From positions 1 through 64,000 of the forward strand of contig DATAUC010000009.1 in NCBI GenBank assembly GCA_036268485.1: a stretch of 64,000 nt of DNA. The letters are read 5' to 3'. How positions within the stretch are numbered: the stretch's first letter is position 1; each line of letters opens with the position of its first letter. The DNA is from Bog-473 sp036268485. GTDB taxonomy: Bacteria; Actinomycetota; Acidimicrobiia; Acidimicrobiales; RAAP-2. The notes beneath the pieces were generated by a model, which searched no databases, was not told the origin of the DNA, and saw nothing but the letters and a program-made list of their open reading frames with translations. This document shows, piece after piece, positions 34,102 through 42,607 of this stretch. The translations under genes and the position numbers were made by a program.

Positions 34102-35249
34102 GTCGTCTTCTCCCGAGGTAGTCCGAGCACGCGCTCGGCCACGATGTTGCGTTGGATCTCCGAGGTACCGCCGGCGATGGTCTGGCCTGGTTGGGCGAGA
34201 AAGCGGGTCGTGCCTGTCGGTGGTGCTCCGGTCCACGACATGGCTGCGGGACCGGCCTGGCCCACGCCATAGCGACAGAGGTCCCGCTGCAACTCTGTCG
34301 CCTCCAGCTTCAGGGTCGAGAACAACGGGTCACCCAATGGCCGTCCCGCGCCGAGCAGCCGGCGAAAGTTGAGGCGCAAGAGGAAGATCCGGGTCCACAG
34401 AGCCGCATAGTCCTGGCGAGCCAGGCCCCCCACCGGAGGACGGATGCGAGTGGTGTCATCGAGATGGGCGGCAAGGGCCACAGCCTGGGCGCCGAGCGTC
34501 TGCCGCTCACTGCCCAGCGTGCTCATGGCCAGCTTCCAGCCATCGCCGGGCCTCCCGAGCAGGCACCAGTCGTCCACCCCGACGTCGTCGAAGGTCACTT
34601 CGTTGAACTTGGACTCCCCGTCCATCTGCCGAATCGGTCGCACCTCGACGCCAGATGTCCCCATCGGCAGGGCCAGCATGGAGAGGTCATAGCGGTCTGT
34701 CCCCGTCCGGACCAAGAGCAGGCCGAGGTCTGCACTCCTGGCCCCGCTGGACCAGATCTTGCGCCCGTTCACCACCCAACCCTGGCCGGCGCGCCGAGCT
34801 CGGGTGGCGATGCCGGCCACGTCCGAGCCGGCGTCGGGTTCAGAAAAGAGCTGACACCACAGATCGTCGCCCGAACGGATCCGGGGCAGCCACTTCTGGC
34901 GCTGGGGCTCGGACCCGTGGGCCAGGAGAACGGGGCCCACCAGGTCTGGCCCAACGATGTTCAGCTGGCGGGGAACTCCCGCCTGGGCGCATTCCTCGGC
35001 GAACACCGCTTGTTCTGCCGCCGAGGCACCCCGGCCCCCCCACGTGCTCGGCCAGGCGATGCAGGCCCAACCCGCCTTGGCCAACATGCGTTGCCACGCT
35101 CGACCGGCCTCGAGGTCACTCTCGGTCGGAGTGGCCCCATAGTCTCGAAGTCCGAAGGGTCGCCGGACCGTGCTGAGCCATCGACGGACCTGGTCCCCGA
35201 ATTGGTCGAGCACCACCTCGGGATGCGAGTCCTGGTCGACGCTCGCCAC
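34098..35249 (-). CDS. Acyl-CoA dehydrogenase, FadE29-like long subunit
   Basis: A 383-residue dehydrogenase with WPSTWGGRGASAAEQAVF, WCQLFSEPDAGSDVAGIATR and the end IAGGTSEIQRNIVAERVLGLPR, in which the usual catalytic Glu position is Gly, as in the long subunit of heteromeric enzymes. The GTG start at 35249 has AGGGA seven bases upstream and is directly adjacent to the stop of a 30-codon leader ORF. It is followed by a second dehydrogenase with an ATGA overlap. Confidence 0.88.
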   Translation of the reverse strand: MASVDQDSHPEVVLDQFGDQVRRWLSTVRRPFGLRDYGATPTESDLEAGRAWQRMLAKAGWACIAWPSTWGGRGASAAEQAVFAEECAQAGVPRQLNIVGPDLVGPVLLAHGSEPQRQKWLPRIRSGDDLWCQLFSEPDAGSDVAGIATRARRAGQGWVVNGRKIWSSGARSADLGLLLVRTGTDRYDLSMLALPMGTSGVEVRPIRQMDGESKFNEVTFDDVGVDDWCLLGRPGDGWKLAMSTLGSERQTLGAQAVALAAHLDDTTRIRPPVGGLARQDYAALWTRIFLLRLNFRRLLGAGRPLGDPLFSTLKLEATELQRDLCRYGVGQAGPAAMSWTGAPPTGTTRFLAQPGQTIAGGTSEIQRNIVAERVLGLPREKTT

Positions 35250-35342
35250 TCAACCATCCCTGGCCAGGCCGAGGATCTGTTGCCCAGCCATCACGTCATC
35301 GGGGCGGGGCAGTGCGTAGAGTTCCTGCGGATTCCACTCCAT
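35250..35342 (-). CDS. 30-residue leader ORF before the dehydrogenase pair
   Basis: ATG 35342 has AAGGGGG six bases upstream and opens MEWNPQELYALPRPDDVMAG and ten more residues; its TGA immediately precedes the GTG of the dehydrogenase. Most codons end in G or C, like the real genes here. It is the longest of three leader ORFs placed between an operator-like promoter and a first catabolic gene. Confidence 0.55.
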   Translation of the reverse strand: MEWNPQELYALPRPDDVMAGQQILGLARDG

Positions 35343-35383
35343 GCCCGTCCCCCTTCCAACAGAGCCTTCCTGGTCCATCGAAC

Positions 35384-35406
35384 CATATCGAATGACTTAC
35401 GGCAAG
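35384..35406 (-). promoter_or_regulatory. Operator-like palindrome plus -10 box, divergent with tetR
   Basis: CTTGCCGTAAG on the minus strand (35406-35396; CTTACGGCAAG on plus) is a near-perfect palindrome. GATATG (35389-35384) follows its GTA by 8 bases. The element lies between the dehydrogenase pair and the divergent TetR gene. A related half site, ATACCGTTAC, is at 35457-35466 nearer to tetR. Confidence 0.65.
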
Positions 35407-35498
35407 GTAGACGGCATCAGGGGTCCGGACCAGTATGGGAACATCTACGGGATGGGATACCGTTACTGACCACACCGGCCCAGAGAGGACCCGTTCGG

Positions 35499-36218
35499 AT
35501 GGCTGAACCCACACGAGCCCGCGCCAAGCCCGCTAGCCGGGCCAGCACGAAGAGCCGGCGTGCCCGGGGATCCCTGAGCGAGGAGGAGATCCTCGAGGGC
35601 GCCAAGGAGCTGGTGGAGCGCCATGGCCTCCATGAGCTGAGCATGCCGGCACTGGCCCGACAGCTGAACTCTGGCGTGACCAGCATCTATTGGTACTTCC
35701 GCAGCAAGGATGACCTCCTCCAGGCGCTCACCGATCAGGTCACCCGCGAGATGTACCGCGCCCTTCCCCCCGTGGGGGACGGACCCTGGGACGAGGAGCT
35801 CATGGAGTACTTCGCCGTGTTCAGGGACCTCCTGGCCGACACACCCATTTACCGGGAGGTCTTCGCCTATCGCCCCCGGTTGCTCTTCGTCCGGGCCGCC
35901 ATGGGCCGGTCGATGTTGCGGCGCCTGGAGGCCGGATTGCACCTCCTGACTTCAGCGGGCCTCACCCCCGAACAGGCGGCTGACGCCTTCAACGCCTGCT
36001 CCAACTTCACCCGTGGGTTCGGTGTGCTCGAGCACGGCCTACCCAGCGAGGAAGCTGAGGAGACGGAAGCGGCGGCACTGCACCGACTTGATCCCGAGGA
36101 GTTCCCGACCTTGAGCCAGCTCGAGGACTTCGAGCACGTCATGTGGCTGGACGACGAGCAATTCCGCGTCGGGCTACGCCTCTTGGTCGAAGGCATTCGC
36201 CACAGCTACGGCATCTGA
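35499..36218 (+). CDS. TetR-family transcriptional regulator
   Basis: A 239-residue regulator. The N-terminus is basic (RARAKPASRASTKSRRARG), followed by the TetR helix-turn-helix LSEEEILEGAKELVERHGLHELSMPALARQL, with NSGVTSIYWYFRSKDDLL as the recognition helix. The C-terminal ligand-binding domain is TetR_C-like (AFNACSNFTRGFGVLEHGL). Palindromes CTTACGGyAAG flank the gene on both sides (35396 and 36276), so it probably binds them and controls both the dehydrogenase pair and the amidohydrolase. GAGAGGA nine bases upstream supports the ATG at 35499. Confidence 0.9.
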   Translation: MAEPTRARAKPASRASTKSRRARGSLSEEEILEGAKELVERHGLHELSMPALARQLNSGVTSIYWYFRSKDDLLQALTDQVTREMYRALPPVGDGPWDEELMEYFAVFRDLLADTPIYREVFAYRPRLLFVRAAMGRSMLRRLEAGLHLLTSAGLTPEQAADAFNACSNFTRGFGVLEHGLPSEEAEETEAAALHRLDPEEFPTLSQLEDFEHVMWLDDEQFRVGLRLLVEGIRHSYGI

Positions 36219-36275
36219 TTCCCAGAGTGCCGAGATTCGGGAGCAGTAACCCGAACGGTGGCCCAAGCGAAGTCT

Positions 36276-36298
36276 CTTACGGTAAGGTTATCTATACA
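36276..36298 (+). promoter_or_regulatory. Operator palindrome CTTACGGTAAG with -10 box
   Basis: CTTAC-G-GTAAG (36276-36286) is a perfect odd palindrome. TATACA (36293-36298) follows its GTA by 8 bases, and the GTG of the amidohydrolase is 29 bases further on. It is the best copy of the motif shared with 35396, and lies 57 bases after the tetR stop. Confidence 0.68.
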
Positions 36299-36326
36299 CG
36301 CCCACCGTGAATGAGGACCCGAGACC

Positions 36327-37512
36327 GTGGCCACTTCTTTCTCCTCCCGACTGATAGATGGCGACCAGCACTACTACGAACCAGCGGACGCCTTCACCCG
36401 GCACCTCGATCAGTCCTACCGTCATGCCATCCGCTGGGCCGACGTCGACGGCCGGAAGAAGCTGCTGGTCAACGACCGGGTGTTCAAGATGATCCCCAAT
36501 CCGACCTTCGACCCGGTGGCCAAGCCGGGCGCGCTGGCCGCCTACTTCCAGGGGAAGAACCAGGCGGGCACCGATACGGCCACGCTGGTGGGGCAACTCG
36601 AGCCGATCCGACCCGAGTACCGGGACCGCGAGCAGCGAGTGGCCCGCCTGAACGACCAGGGCGTGACCGCGGCCTTCTTGCTTCCGACACTGGCTCTCGG
36701 CATCGAAGAGCTGCTCGGGGACGATCCCGTGGCGGCGCATGCCGCCTTCCGGGCCTTCAATCGATGGATCGAGGACGATTGGGGCTTCAATCGCGACGGT
36801 CGGATCGTGGCCCCGGCGGTGATGACCCTGCTCGACGCCGAAGAGGCCGAGAGGGACCTGGCCTGGGTCATCGAGCACGGCGCCAGGTCGATCTGCTTCC
36901 GTCCCGCGCCCATCAGCGGTCCGCACGGGGAGGGTTCTCCGGCCGACCCGCTTTACGATCGCTTCTGGGCCATGGCGGCCGACGCCGAGGTGCTGGTGGC
37001 CTATCACGCCGCCGATTCCGGCTATGCCGGCCAGGCCGCGGCGTGGGGTGAGCGCGCCCATTTCCAGGGCTACAAGGACTCGCCCTTCACCGAGATCCTC
37101 TCGCTCCACATCGAACGACCGATCTTCGACACCCTGGCCGCGCTGGTAGCCCATGGCCTGTTCGACCGGCACCCCAGATTGCGCGTATCGACCGTCGAGC
37201 TGGGCTCCGGATGGGTGCGGGAACTGCTCCGCCGCATGGCCATCAGCTACGGGAAGATCCCCCAGGCATTCCGCCGGGACCCGGTCGAGTCGTTTCGCGA
37301 GCACGTCTGGGTGACGCCGTTCCAAGAGGACCACCTTTCGGAACTGGTGGAGCTCATCGGCGCCGATCACATCCTCTTCGGCTCCGATTGGCCACACCCC
37401 GAAGGCATGGCCGAACCACGGGGATGTCCTAGCCCAACTCAACGACATCGGCCACGACGACGTCGAGCGAATCGCGGGCGGAAACCTTGGCCGTCTTCTC
37501 CAGCTCCTATGA
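36327..37512 (+). CDS. Amidohydrolase-2 family protein, frameshifted near the C-terminus
   Basis: Third homologue of this family (DGDQHYYEPADAF start, FGSDWPHPEG near the end). The GTG at 36327 has GAGGA nine bases upstream. The frame is homologous through GSDWPHPEGMAEP (to about 37420), then the original frame continues as low-complexity RPRRRRANRGRKP to a stop at 37574. From 37423 the +1 frame reads DVLAQLNDIGHDDVERIAGG and NLGRLLQLL to a stop at 37510-37512, which is the normal family ending. A single frame change at about 37415-37423, real or an assembly error, would restore a protein of about 395 residues. Confidence 0.8.
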
Positions 37513-37722
37513 CCGTTCCCCCCGACAAAGGCCGAGCAGTTACTCCACAGTTGATTGATGGAAGGCGATCTTGAATCTGACGTCTTTGTCTCCCATGCCC
37601 GCCGCGAGACCCACGCCGGTCCGTTCGCCCGTCCACCGGGTGACCCTTTGGGCGTAAAGAACGGATCCAACCGGTACTCGCGGCACAGGGTGCCGTTCGT
37701 AACGGATTTTCCCGTCCGTGCC

Positions 37723-37751
37723 TTGACACATCAGTTTCTTTCACCTACGGT
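37723..37751 (+). promoter_or_regulatory. Sigma-70-type promoter for the ABC importer
   Basis: TTGACA (37723-37728), a 17-base spacer and TACGGT (37746-37751). The -35 is perfect and the -10 weak. A transcription start near 37758 places the palindromic operator at 37759-37772 on the start site and leaves a 59-base leader before the substrate-binding protein. Confidence 0.6.
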
Positions 37752-37758
37752 TCGAATC

Positions 37759-37772
37759 TGACATATACGTCA
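37759..37772. promoter_or_regulatory. Palindromic operator TGACA-N4-CGTCA
   Basis: TGACATATACGTCA lies directly on the predicted transcription start of the importer operon. The half sites TGACR/YGTCA recur with the same N4 spacer at 47951, 49048 and 52835, each just before a gene start, so a common regulator (TetR- or GntR-like) is likely. Confidence 0.62.
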
Positions 37773-37816
37773 TGAATGAAGGGTACCCAGGAATGGGCCC
37801 AGGGGGAGGGGTGGGA

Positions 37817-39058
37817 ATGTTTCGTTCTGTCCGTAGCAATGGCCGCCGGACGGCCATGGCACTCGTTGCGCTCGTTACGCTGATCACGGCCGCATGGGGT
37901 TCCGGCGTGGCATCGGCTTCGACCACCGCGGCGAAGACGGTGGCCAAGGCCACTGGCGCACCGATCCCGGTCGGCGCCCTGGGATCATTCACTGGGGCAG
38001 GTTCTGGCTCCACGGCCCAAGCCAAGGCGGTGTTCCAAGATTGGGTCTCGTGGACCAATGCCAATGGCGGCATCAACGGCCATCCGGTCAAGGCCTACAT
38101 CCTCGATAATGCCAACACTCCCTCGACGTCGCTGACGAACGCGCAAGAGCTCGTCAGTCAAGACAATGTCAAGGTCGTCTTCGACCTGAGCGACGACCTC
38201 GAGAGCACGTGGGCCCCCGTCGTGGACAAGGCAAATGTTCCCGTCATGGGAATGTCTGAGTCGCCCATATTTCTCTCCGACTCGAACTTCTATTCGACGG
38301 GCACCACCGTCATTTCTCTGATCTGGGGTGAGCTGGACGCGGCACGCCAGGCCAAGGTGACCAAGTTGGCCGCTTTGTACTGTGCCGAGATCGCCTCGTG
38401 CGCCCAAGAGGTCCCTCTTGTCACTTCACTGGGTAAGTCCCTGAACGTCTCGCTCGTTTATTCGGCCAAGATCTCGTCGTCGGCCAGTTCCTATACGGCG
38501 CAGTGCCTCGGAGCACAGAGCGCCGGTGCCAACGGCGGGACGGTGGGCGCAGCCGGCAACACCGGACTCAATGTGGCCGAGAGTTGCGCCACGCAGGGTT
38601 ACAAGCCCGTCTGGGTGACGACCGCCGGTGAAATGACGACACCATGGCTGAAGCAATCATCGGTCAACGGCGCCGTCGGAAATGTGCAAGACGTCCCGTG
38701 GTTCGACAGTTCCATTCCGGCCACGAAGAAGATGCAGGCGGCGCTGCAGAAGTATTCTCCTGGCATCACCAAGACTTCGTCCTTCGGCGCAGTATCGACC
38801 ATCGGCTGGTCGGCGGGGGTCGTCTTCTCCACCGTGGCCAAGGAAGTGGGCCTGACCCCGACTTCGAGCACGTCGGTACTCGTCGCAGGACTGGATCAAG
38901 TCAAGAACAACACCTTCGGCGGCCTGACTCCCCCATTGACGTACGAGGCCGGCAAGCCGAACACCATCCCCTGTTCGTTCCTGGTGGGCATCAAGAACGG
39001 CCACTGGACGGAGCCGATCGGCCTCAAGGTCGTTTGTCAGCCGGAGGCGGCAAGCTGA
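37817..39058 (+). CDS. Substrate-binding protein of a branched-chain-type (HAAT) ABC importer
   Basis: A 413-residue secreted periplasmic-binding-type I protein. It has an actinobacterial signal peptide (RRTAMALVALVTLITAAWGS, cut after ASA) and no lipobox cysteine, then PIPVGALGSFTGAGS, the usual opening of LivK-like proteins, and DWVSWTNANGGINGHPVKAYILDN. The frame is open from ATG 37772, but ATG 37817 has GGAGG seven bases upstream and directly precedes the signal peptide. Members bind amino acids, fatty or aromatic acids; the neighbouring acyl-CoA genes suggest a hydrophobic acid. Confidence 0.88.
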   Translation: MFRSVRSNGRRTAMALVALVTLITAAWGSGVASASTTAAKTVAKATGAPIPVGALGSFTGAGSGSTAQAKAVFQDWVSWTNANGGINGHPVKAYILDNANTPSTSLTNAQELVSQDNVKVVFDLSDDLESTWAPVVDKANVPVMGMSESPIFLSDSNFYSTGTTVISLIWGELDAARQAKVTKLAALYCAEIASCAQEVPLVTSLGKSLNVSLVYSAKISSSASSYTAQCLGAQSAGANGGTVGAAGNTGLNVAESCATQGYKPVWVTTAGEMTTPWLKQSSVNGAVGNVQDVPWFDSSIPATKKMQAALQKYSPGITKTSSFGAVSTIGWSAGVVFSTVAKEVGLTPTSSTSVLVAGLDQVKNNTFGGLTPPLTYEAGKPNTIPCSFLVGIKNGHWTEPIGLKVVCQPEAAS

Positions 39059-39068
39059 ACAATCGCCC

Positions 39069-39120
39069 GAAGGTCCTGGGACGGCATGTAACCCCCCCCC
39101 TCCTGCCGTCCCAGGCCTTC
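39069..39120 (+). terminator. Mid-operon hairpin between binding protein and permease
   Basis: GAAGG-T-CCTGGGACGGCA (39069-39086) pairs with TGCCGTCCCAGG-CCTTC (39104-39120), 17 base pairs with one bulged T and a 17-base loop that contains nine Cs. There is no T-run. Such intercistronic stem-loops usually stabilise the binding-protein mRNA or let only part of the transcripts continue, giving more binding protein than permease. Confidence 0.65.
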
Positions 39121-39155
39121 GCGCTCGCCAGCAACCTCCGGAAGGTGATGGCACC

Positions 39156-41840
39156 TTGTTGCCCTACATCGTCGTAGGAATCGTCACCGGATCGGTCTAC
39201 GGCTTGTCGGGCGTCGGCCTCGTCCTGACCTACAAGACCTCGGGCATCTTCAACTTCGCCCAAGGAGCGCTGGCCACCGTGGCGGCCTATGTGTTCTATT
39301 TCCTCTACGTCGATCGCAATGTTCCGTGGCCGATTGCGGCACTGATTTCAGTAGTCGTTCTCGGCGCGGCAATGGGCATCGGGTTCGAGGCCATGGCCAA
39401 GAACATTGCACGAGCATCGCTCGCCCTCCGGATCATCGCCACCATCGGCATCCTGATCGTGATCGAGGCCGTGTTCACCATCATCGGGGGAGGCACGACC
39501 CTCACGCTGCCCCATTTTCTTCCCATGGACACCGTCAAGATCTTCGGTGCCTTTGTCACGTGGGAGCAGATCATCATCACGGCGATCGCTCTGGGGTCGA
39601 CGGTAGCGCTCTACGTCTTTTTTCGATTCTCACGGATGGGAAAGACGATGCGTGCAGTGGTCGACGACCCGGATCTGCTCGGGCTGGCGGGAACCAGCCC
39701 GGTCGCCGTCCGACGGTGGTCGTGGGTCATCGGCTGCGTATTTGCGGCCATGTCGGGCGTTCTCCTGGCTCCAAGCGTGCCACTCGACGCCAGTGTCCTG
39801 ACCCTGCTGATCATCCCGGCCTTTGGTGCGGCCGCCATCGGACGGTTCTCGAGCTTGCCCATCACCATGGCCGGCGGCATCGCCATCGGCATCGTTGCGT
39901 CGATCCTGACCAAGTACATCAATTCGACGTCCTTGCTCAGCGGTCTGCCGCCCAGCCTTCCGTTCATCGTGTTGTTCGTGGTCATTCTCTTGATGCCCAG
40001 AACTCGGTTGGCTCTTCGACAATCAGGCTTACGACGTGCCGACATACCATGGCGCGCCCCAGATCGTGTGCAGCTGGTGGGGGCAGTCGTTGTTGCCGCC
40101 TTCTTGCTCACTGTCCCGGCATGGGCCGGATTCAGACTGTCGGGTTGGACGACATCGCTGACCTACATCATCCTTCTGCTTTCACTGGGTCTGCTGGCCC
40201 GGACATCGGGTCAAATTTCGCTTTGCCAGATCACCTTCGCAGCCATCGGCGCGGTGGCGTTCTCCAAGCTCTCTCACGGGGCGGGCCTGCCGTGGATCCC
40301 GGCGCTGATCGTCGCCGGCCTGATCGTTGTGCCCATCGGCGCCCTGCTTGCCGTTCCCGCTATCCGACAATCCGGTTTGTATCTTGCCCTGGCCACGTTC
40401 GGCTTCGGCTTGCTCGTGCAGGATATGTTCTACCAATCCAGCGTCATGTTCGGAGTGACAACCGCGGGGATATCGATGCCCAAGCCCCATCTGAGCTGGC
40501 TAAACGTTGACAGTGGCACCGGGTTCTACTATGTCGTGCTCTTCATCGCTGCCCTGACTTCGATCGTGGTGGTCATCATGACCAGGAGTCGCTTGGGCCG
40601 GCTCCTGCGTGCACTCTCAGACTCCCCCGTCGCCCTGTCGACCAGCGGCACCAGTGTCCATGTCACCAGGGTCATCGTCTTTTGCATCTCAGCCTTCTTG
40701 GCCGCCATCGCCGGTGCCCTGTCTGCGATGGTGCTCAGTACGGCAACCGGAACCAATTTCCCGCCGCTGCTCTCCCTCAGCCTGATCGCCCTGGTCATGA
40801 TCAGCATCGGGGGCGCCCCGTGGTATGCCCTCATCGGTGCGGTGGGGATCGGGGTGATTCCCACCTACGTGTCATCCCCAAATACCACGAACTACCTCGA
40901 GATCATCTTCGGCGTTGCCGCCGTGATGGTGGCGCTTGGCTTGAACCCGCGACTGCCGGCGAGCGTTCGCCGCTTGCTGGATCGTCAATGGATATCGAAG
41001 GCGGCCGAGTCGAAGGGCGACAAGGAAGTTGCCGTGTTGGGTCGAGTGCCTCAGATGGCCCTGGAGATCGCAAATCTTCGGGTCAGGTTCGGTGGCTTGG
41101 TTGCCGTCGATGGTCTGAACTTGACGGCCGTGGGTGGTCGGATCACCGGGTTGATCGGCCCGAATGGTGCGGGGAAGACGACGGTGTTCAATGCGTGCTC
41201 CGGTCTGGTGTCGCCTTCGGCTGGACACATCCGCCTCGACGGGCGGGACATCACCAAGTTCTCCCCGGCCAAGAGGGCACGCGCCGGAATGGGCCGTACG
41301 TTTCAGCAGATGGAGTTGTTCGACTCGCTGAGCGTGTTCGACAACGTGATGGTGGGATACGAGGCCAGTAGAGCCGGCGCCAATGTGATCACACAGGTCT
41401 GGTCGCGACCTGGAGATTGGCGGTCAGGTGCAGCACTCACCCGTGCCACCCTCGAGTTGTGCGGATTGGGCGCTCTGGAACAAGTTCAGGTTGGTGCGCT
41501 CTCGACCGGGCAACGCCGTCTGGTCGAGCTCGCCCGATGTCTGACCGGTCCCTTCAGCATCTTGCTCCTCGATGAGCCTTCCTCGGGGTTGGACCACAAC
41601 GAGACAAGCGAGTTCGGGCGCATCCTGCGACGGCTCGTCGATGAGCGCGACATCACCATTCTGCTCGTCGAGCACGATATGGCCTTGGTGATGGACGTCT
41701 GCGACGACATCTTCGTTCTCGACTTCGGCACTCTGATTTTCGAGGGCAGCCCACAGGACACGCAGAGCAGCGAGAAGGTGCGGGCTGCCTATTTCGGGAC
41801 TGAGATCCCCGAGACCGAAATTGCGGCGCCCACACCATGA
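39156..41840 (+). CDS. Fused LivH-LivM-LivG: two permeases and an ATPase in one polypeptide
   Basis: An 894-residue membrane ABC protein. Residues 1 to about 290 are a LivH-type permease (TYKTSGIFNFAQGALATVAA, the typical LivH segment). About 300-615 are a LivM-type permease (LLSLGLLARTSGQISLCQITF, LATFGFGLLVQDMFY). From about 630 a LivG-type ATPase follows, with Walker A GPNGAGKT, signature LSTGQ (not LSGGQ), Walker B ILLLDEP, and H-loop VEHDMALV. These are normally three genes. The start is TTG 39156 with AAGGTGA upstream; an ATG seven bases before is out of frame. An ATGA overlap couples it to livF. Confidence 0.9.
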   Translation: MLPYIVVGIVTGSVYGLSGVGLVLTYKTSGIFNFAQGALATVAAYVFYFLYVDRNVPWPIAALISVVVLGAAMGIGFEAMAKNIARASLALRIIATIGILIVIEAVFTIIGGGTTLTLPHFLPMDTVKIFGAFVTWEQIIITAIALGSTVALYVFFRFSRMGKTMRAVVDDPDLLGLAGTSPVAVRRWSWVIGCVFAAMSGVLLAPSVPLDASVLTLLIIPAFGAAAIGRFSSLPITMAGGIAIGIVASILTKYINSTSLLSGLPPSLPFIVLFVVILLMPRTRLALRQSGLRRADIPWRAPDRVQLVGAVVVAAFLLTVPAWAGFRLSGWTTSLTYIILLLSLGLLARTSGQISLCQITFAAIGAVAFSKLSHGAGLPWIPALIVAGLIVVPIGALLAVPAIRQSGLYLALATFGFGLLVQDMFYQSSVMFGVTTAGISMPKPHLSWLNVDSGTGFYYVVLFIAALTSIVVVIMTRSRLGRLLRALSDSPVALSTSGTSVHVTRVIVFCISAFLAAIAGALSAMVLSTATGTNFPPLLSLSLIALVMISIGGAPWYALIGAVGIGVIPTYVSSPNTTNYLEIIFGVAAVMVALGLNPRLPASVRRLLDRQWISKAAESKGDKEVAVLGRVPQMALEIANLRVRFGGLVAVDGLNLTAVGGRITGLIGPNGAGKTTVFNACSGLVSPSAGHIRLDGRDITKFSPAKRARAGMGRTFQQMELFDSLSVFDNVMVGYEASRAGANVITQVWSRPGDWRSGAALTRATLELCGLGALEQVQVGALSTGQRRLVELARCLTGPFSILLLDEPSSGLDHNETSEFGRILRRLVDERDITILLVEHDMALVMDVCDDIFVLDFGTLIFEGSPQDTQSSEKVRAAYFGTEIPETEIAAPTP

Positions 41841-42607
41841 CGGGGAGTAGCGCCAGGGCGACCCACGATGGCCCCGGAAGTGGTTCCGTCGAGGCGGCCA
41901 TCGAGCTCAGCAACGTTCACGCCGGGTACGGAGGTACGTCCGTACTTCGGGACGTGAGCATCGACGTGCCCCCGTCGACGGTAGTCGCACTGCTCGGCGC
42001 CAACGGCGCCGGGAAAACCACGACCCTTCGGGTTGCGGCCGGTCTTCTACGGCCCTCCAAGGGTGTCGTGTCGATCGCCGGTGTCGAAGCCAATCGCCGG
42101 TCGTCGCATCAGCGGGCCCGCCTGGGTGTGTGTCTCATACCCGAGGGCCGGGGGATCTTTCGATCACTGACGGTAAAAGACAACCTCGAACTTCAGATTC
42201 CCCCGTGGCACAAGGGGGAAACGATCGACCCGGCGATCGAAGCCTTTCCTGTTCTGGGCCAACGAATGAACCAGGTGGCTGGCTCGATGTCAGGTGGGCA
42301 ACAACAGATGTTGGCCCTCTCACGCGCATTTCTTGCCAATCCAAAGGTGGTGCTCCTCGACGAGGTGTCCATGGGCCTCGCCCCCATTGTGGTCGACGAG
42401 ATCTTCGAGTCGTTGCGCACCTTGGCTGCGACCGGTGTGTCGCTGCTACTGGTGGAGCAGTATGTGACCCGGGCCCTCGAGATGGCGGACATGGCCTACC
42501 TGATGGCTCGCGGGGACATCGTGTGGACCGGTCCGGCCGAGGATCTGGACGAAGGGGCCGTCACCAGGGCGTACCTCGGCCACGCCGATGATCTGTCCAA
42601 GTCCTGA
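41837..42607 (+). CDS. livF: LivF-type branched-chain ABC transporter ATPase
   Basis: A 256-residue ATPase with Walker A GANGAGKT, Q-loop, signature MSGGQQQM, Walker B VVLLDEVSMGLAP, and switch residues in LLVEQYV. MGLAP is the LivF-specific motif. It partners the LivG domain of the preceding fused protein. The start overlaps that protein's stop and its own stop overlaps the SDR start (TGATG), so the three are co-translated. Confidence 0.92.
   Translation: MTGSSARATHDGPGSGSVEAAIELSNVHAGYGGTSVLRDVSIDVPPSTVVALLGANGAGKTTTLRVAAGLLRPSKGVVSIAGVEANRRSSHQRARLGVCLIPEGRGIFRSLTVKDNLELQIPPWHKGETIDPAIEAFPVLGQRMNQVAGSMSGGQQQMLALSRAFLANPKVVLLDEVSMGLAPIVVDEIFESLRTLAATGVSLLLVEQYVTRALEMADMAYLMARGDIVWTGPAEDLDEGAVTRAYLGHADDLSKS

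Noticed and set aside
34152..35498. Upstream extension of the TetR frame over the antisense of the dehydrogenase
   Set aside because: It is open only because it shadows the dehydrogenase; the TetR fold starts at ATG 35499 with its own ribosome-binding site.
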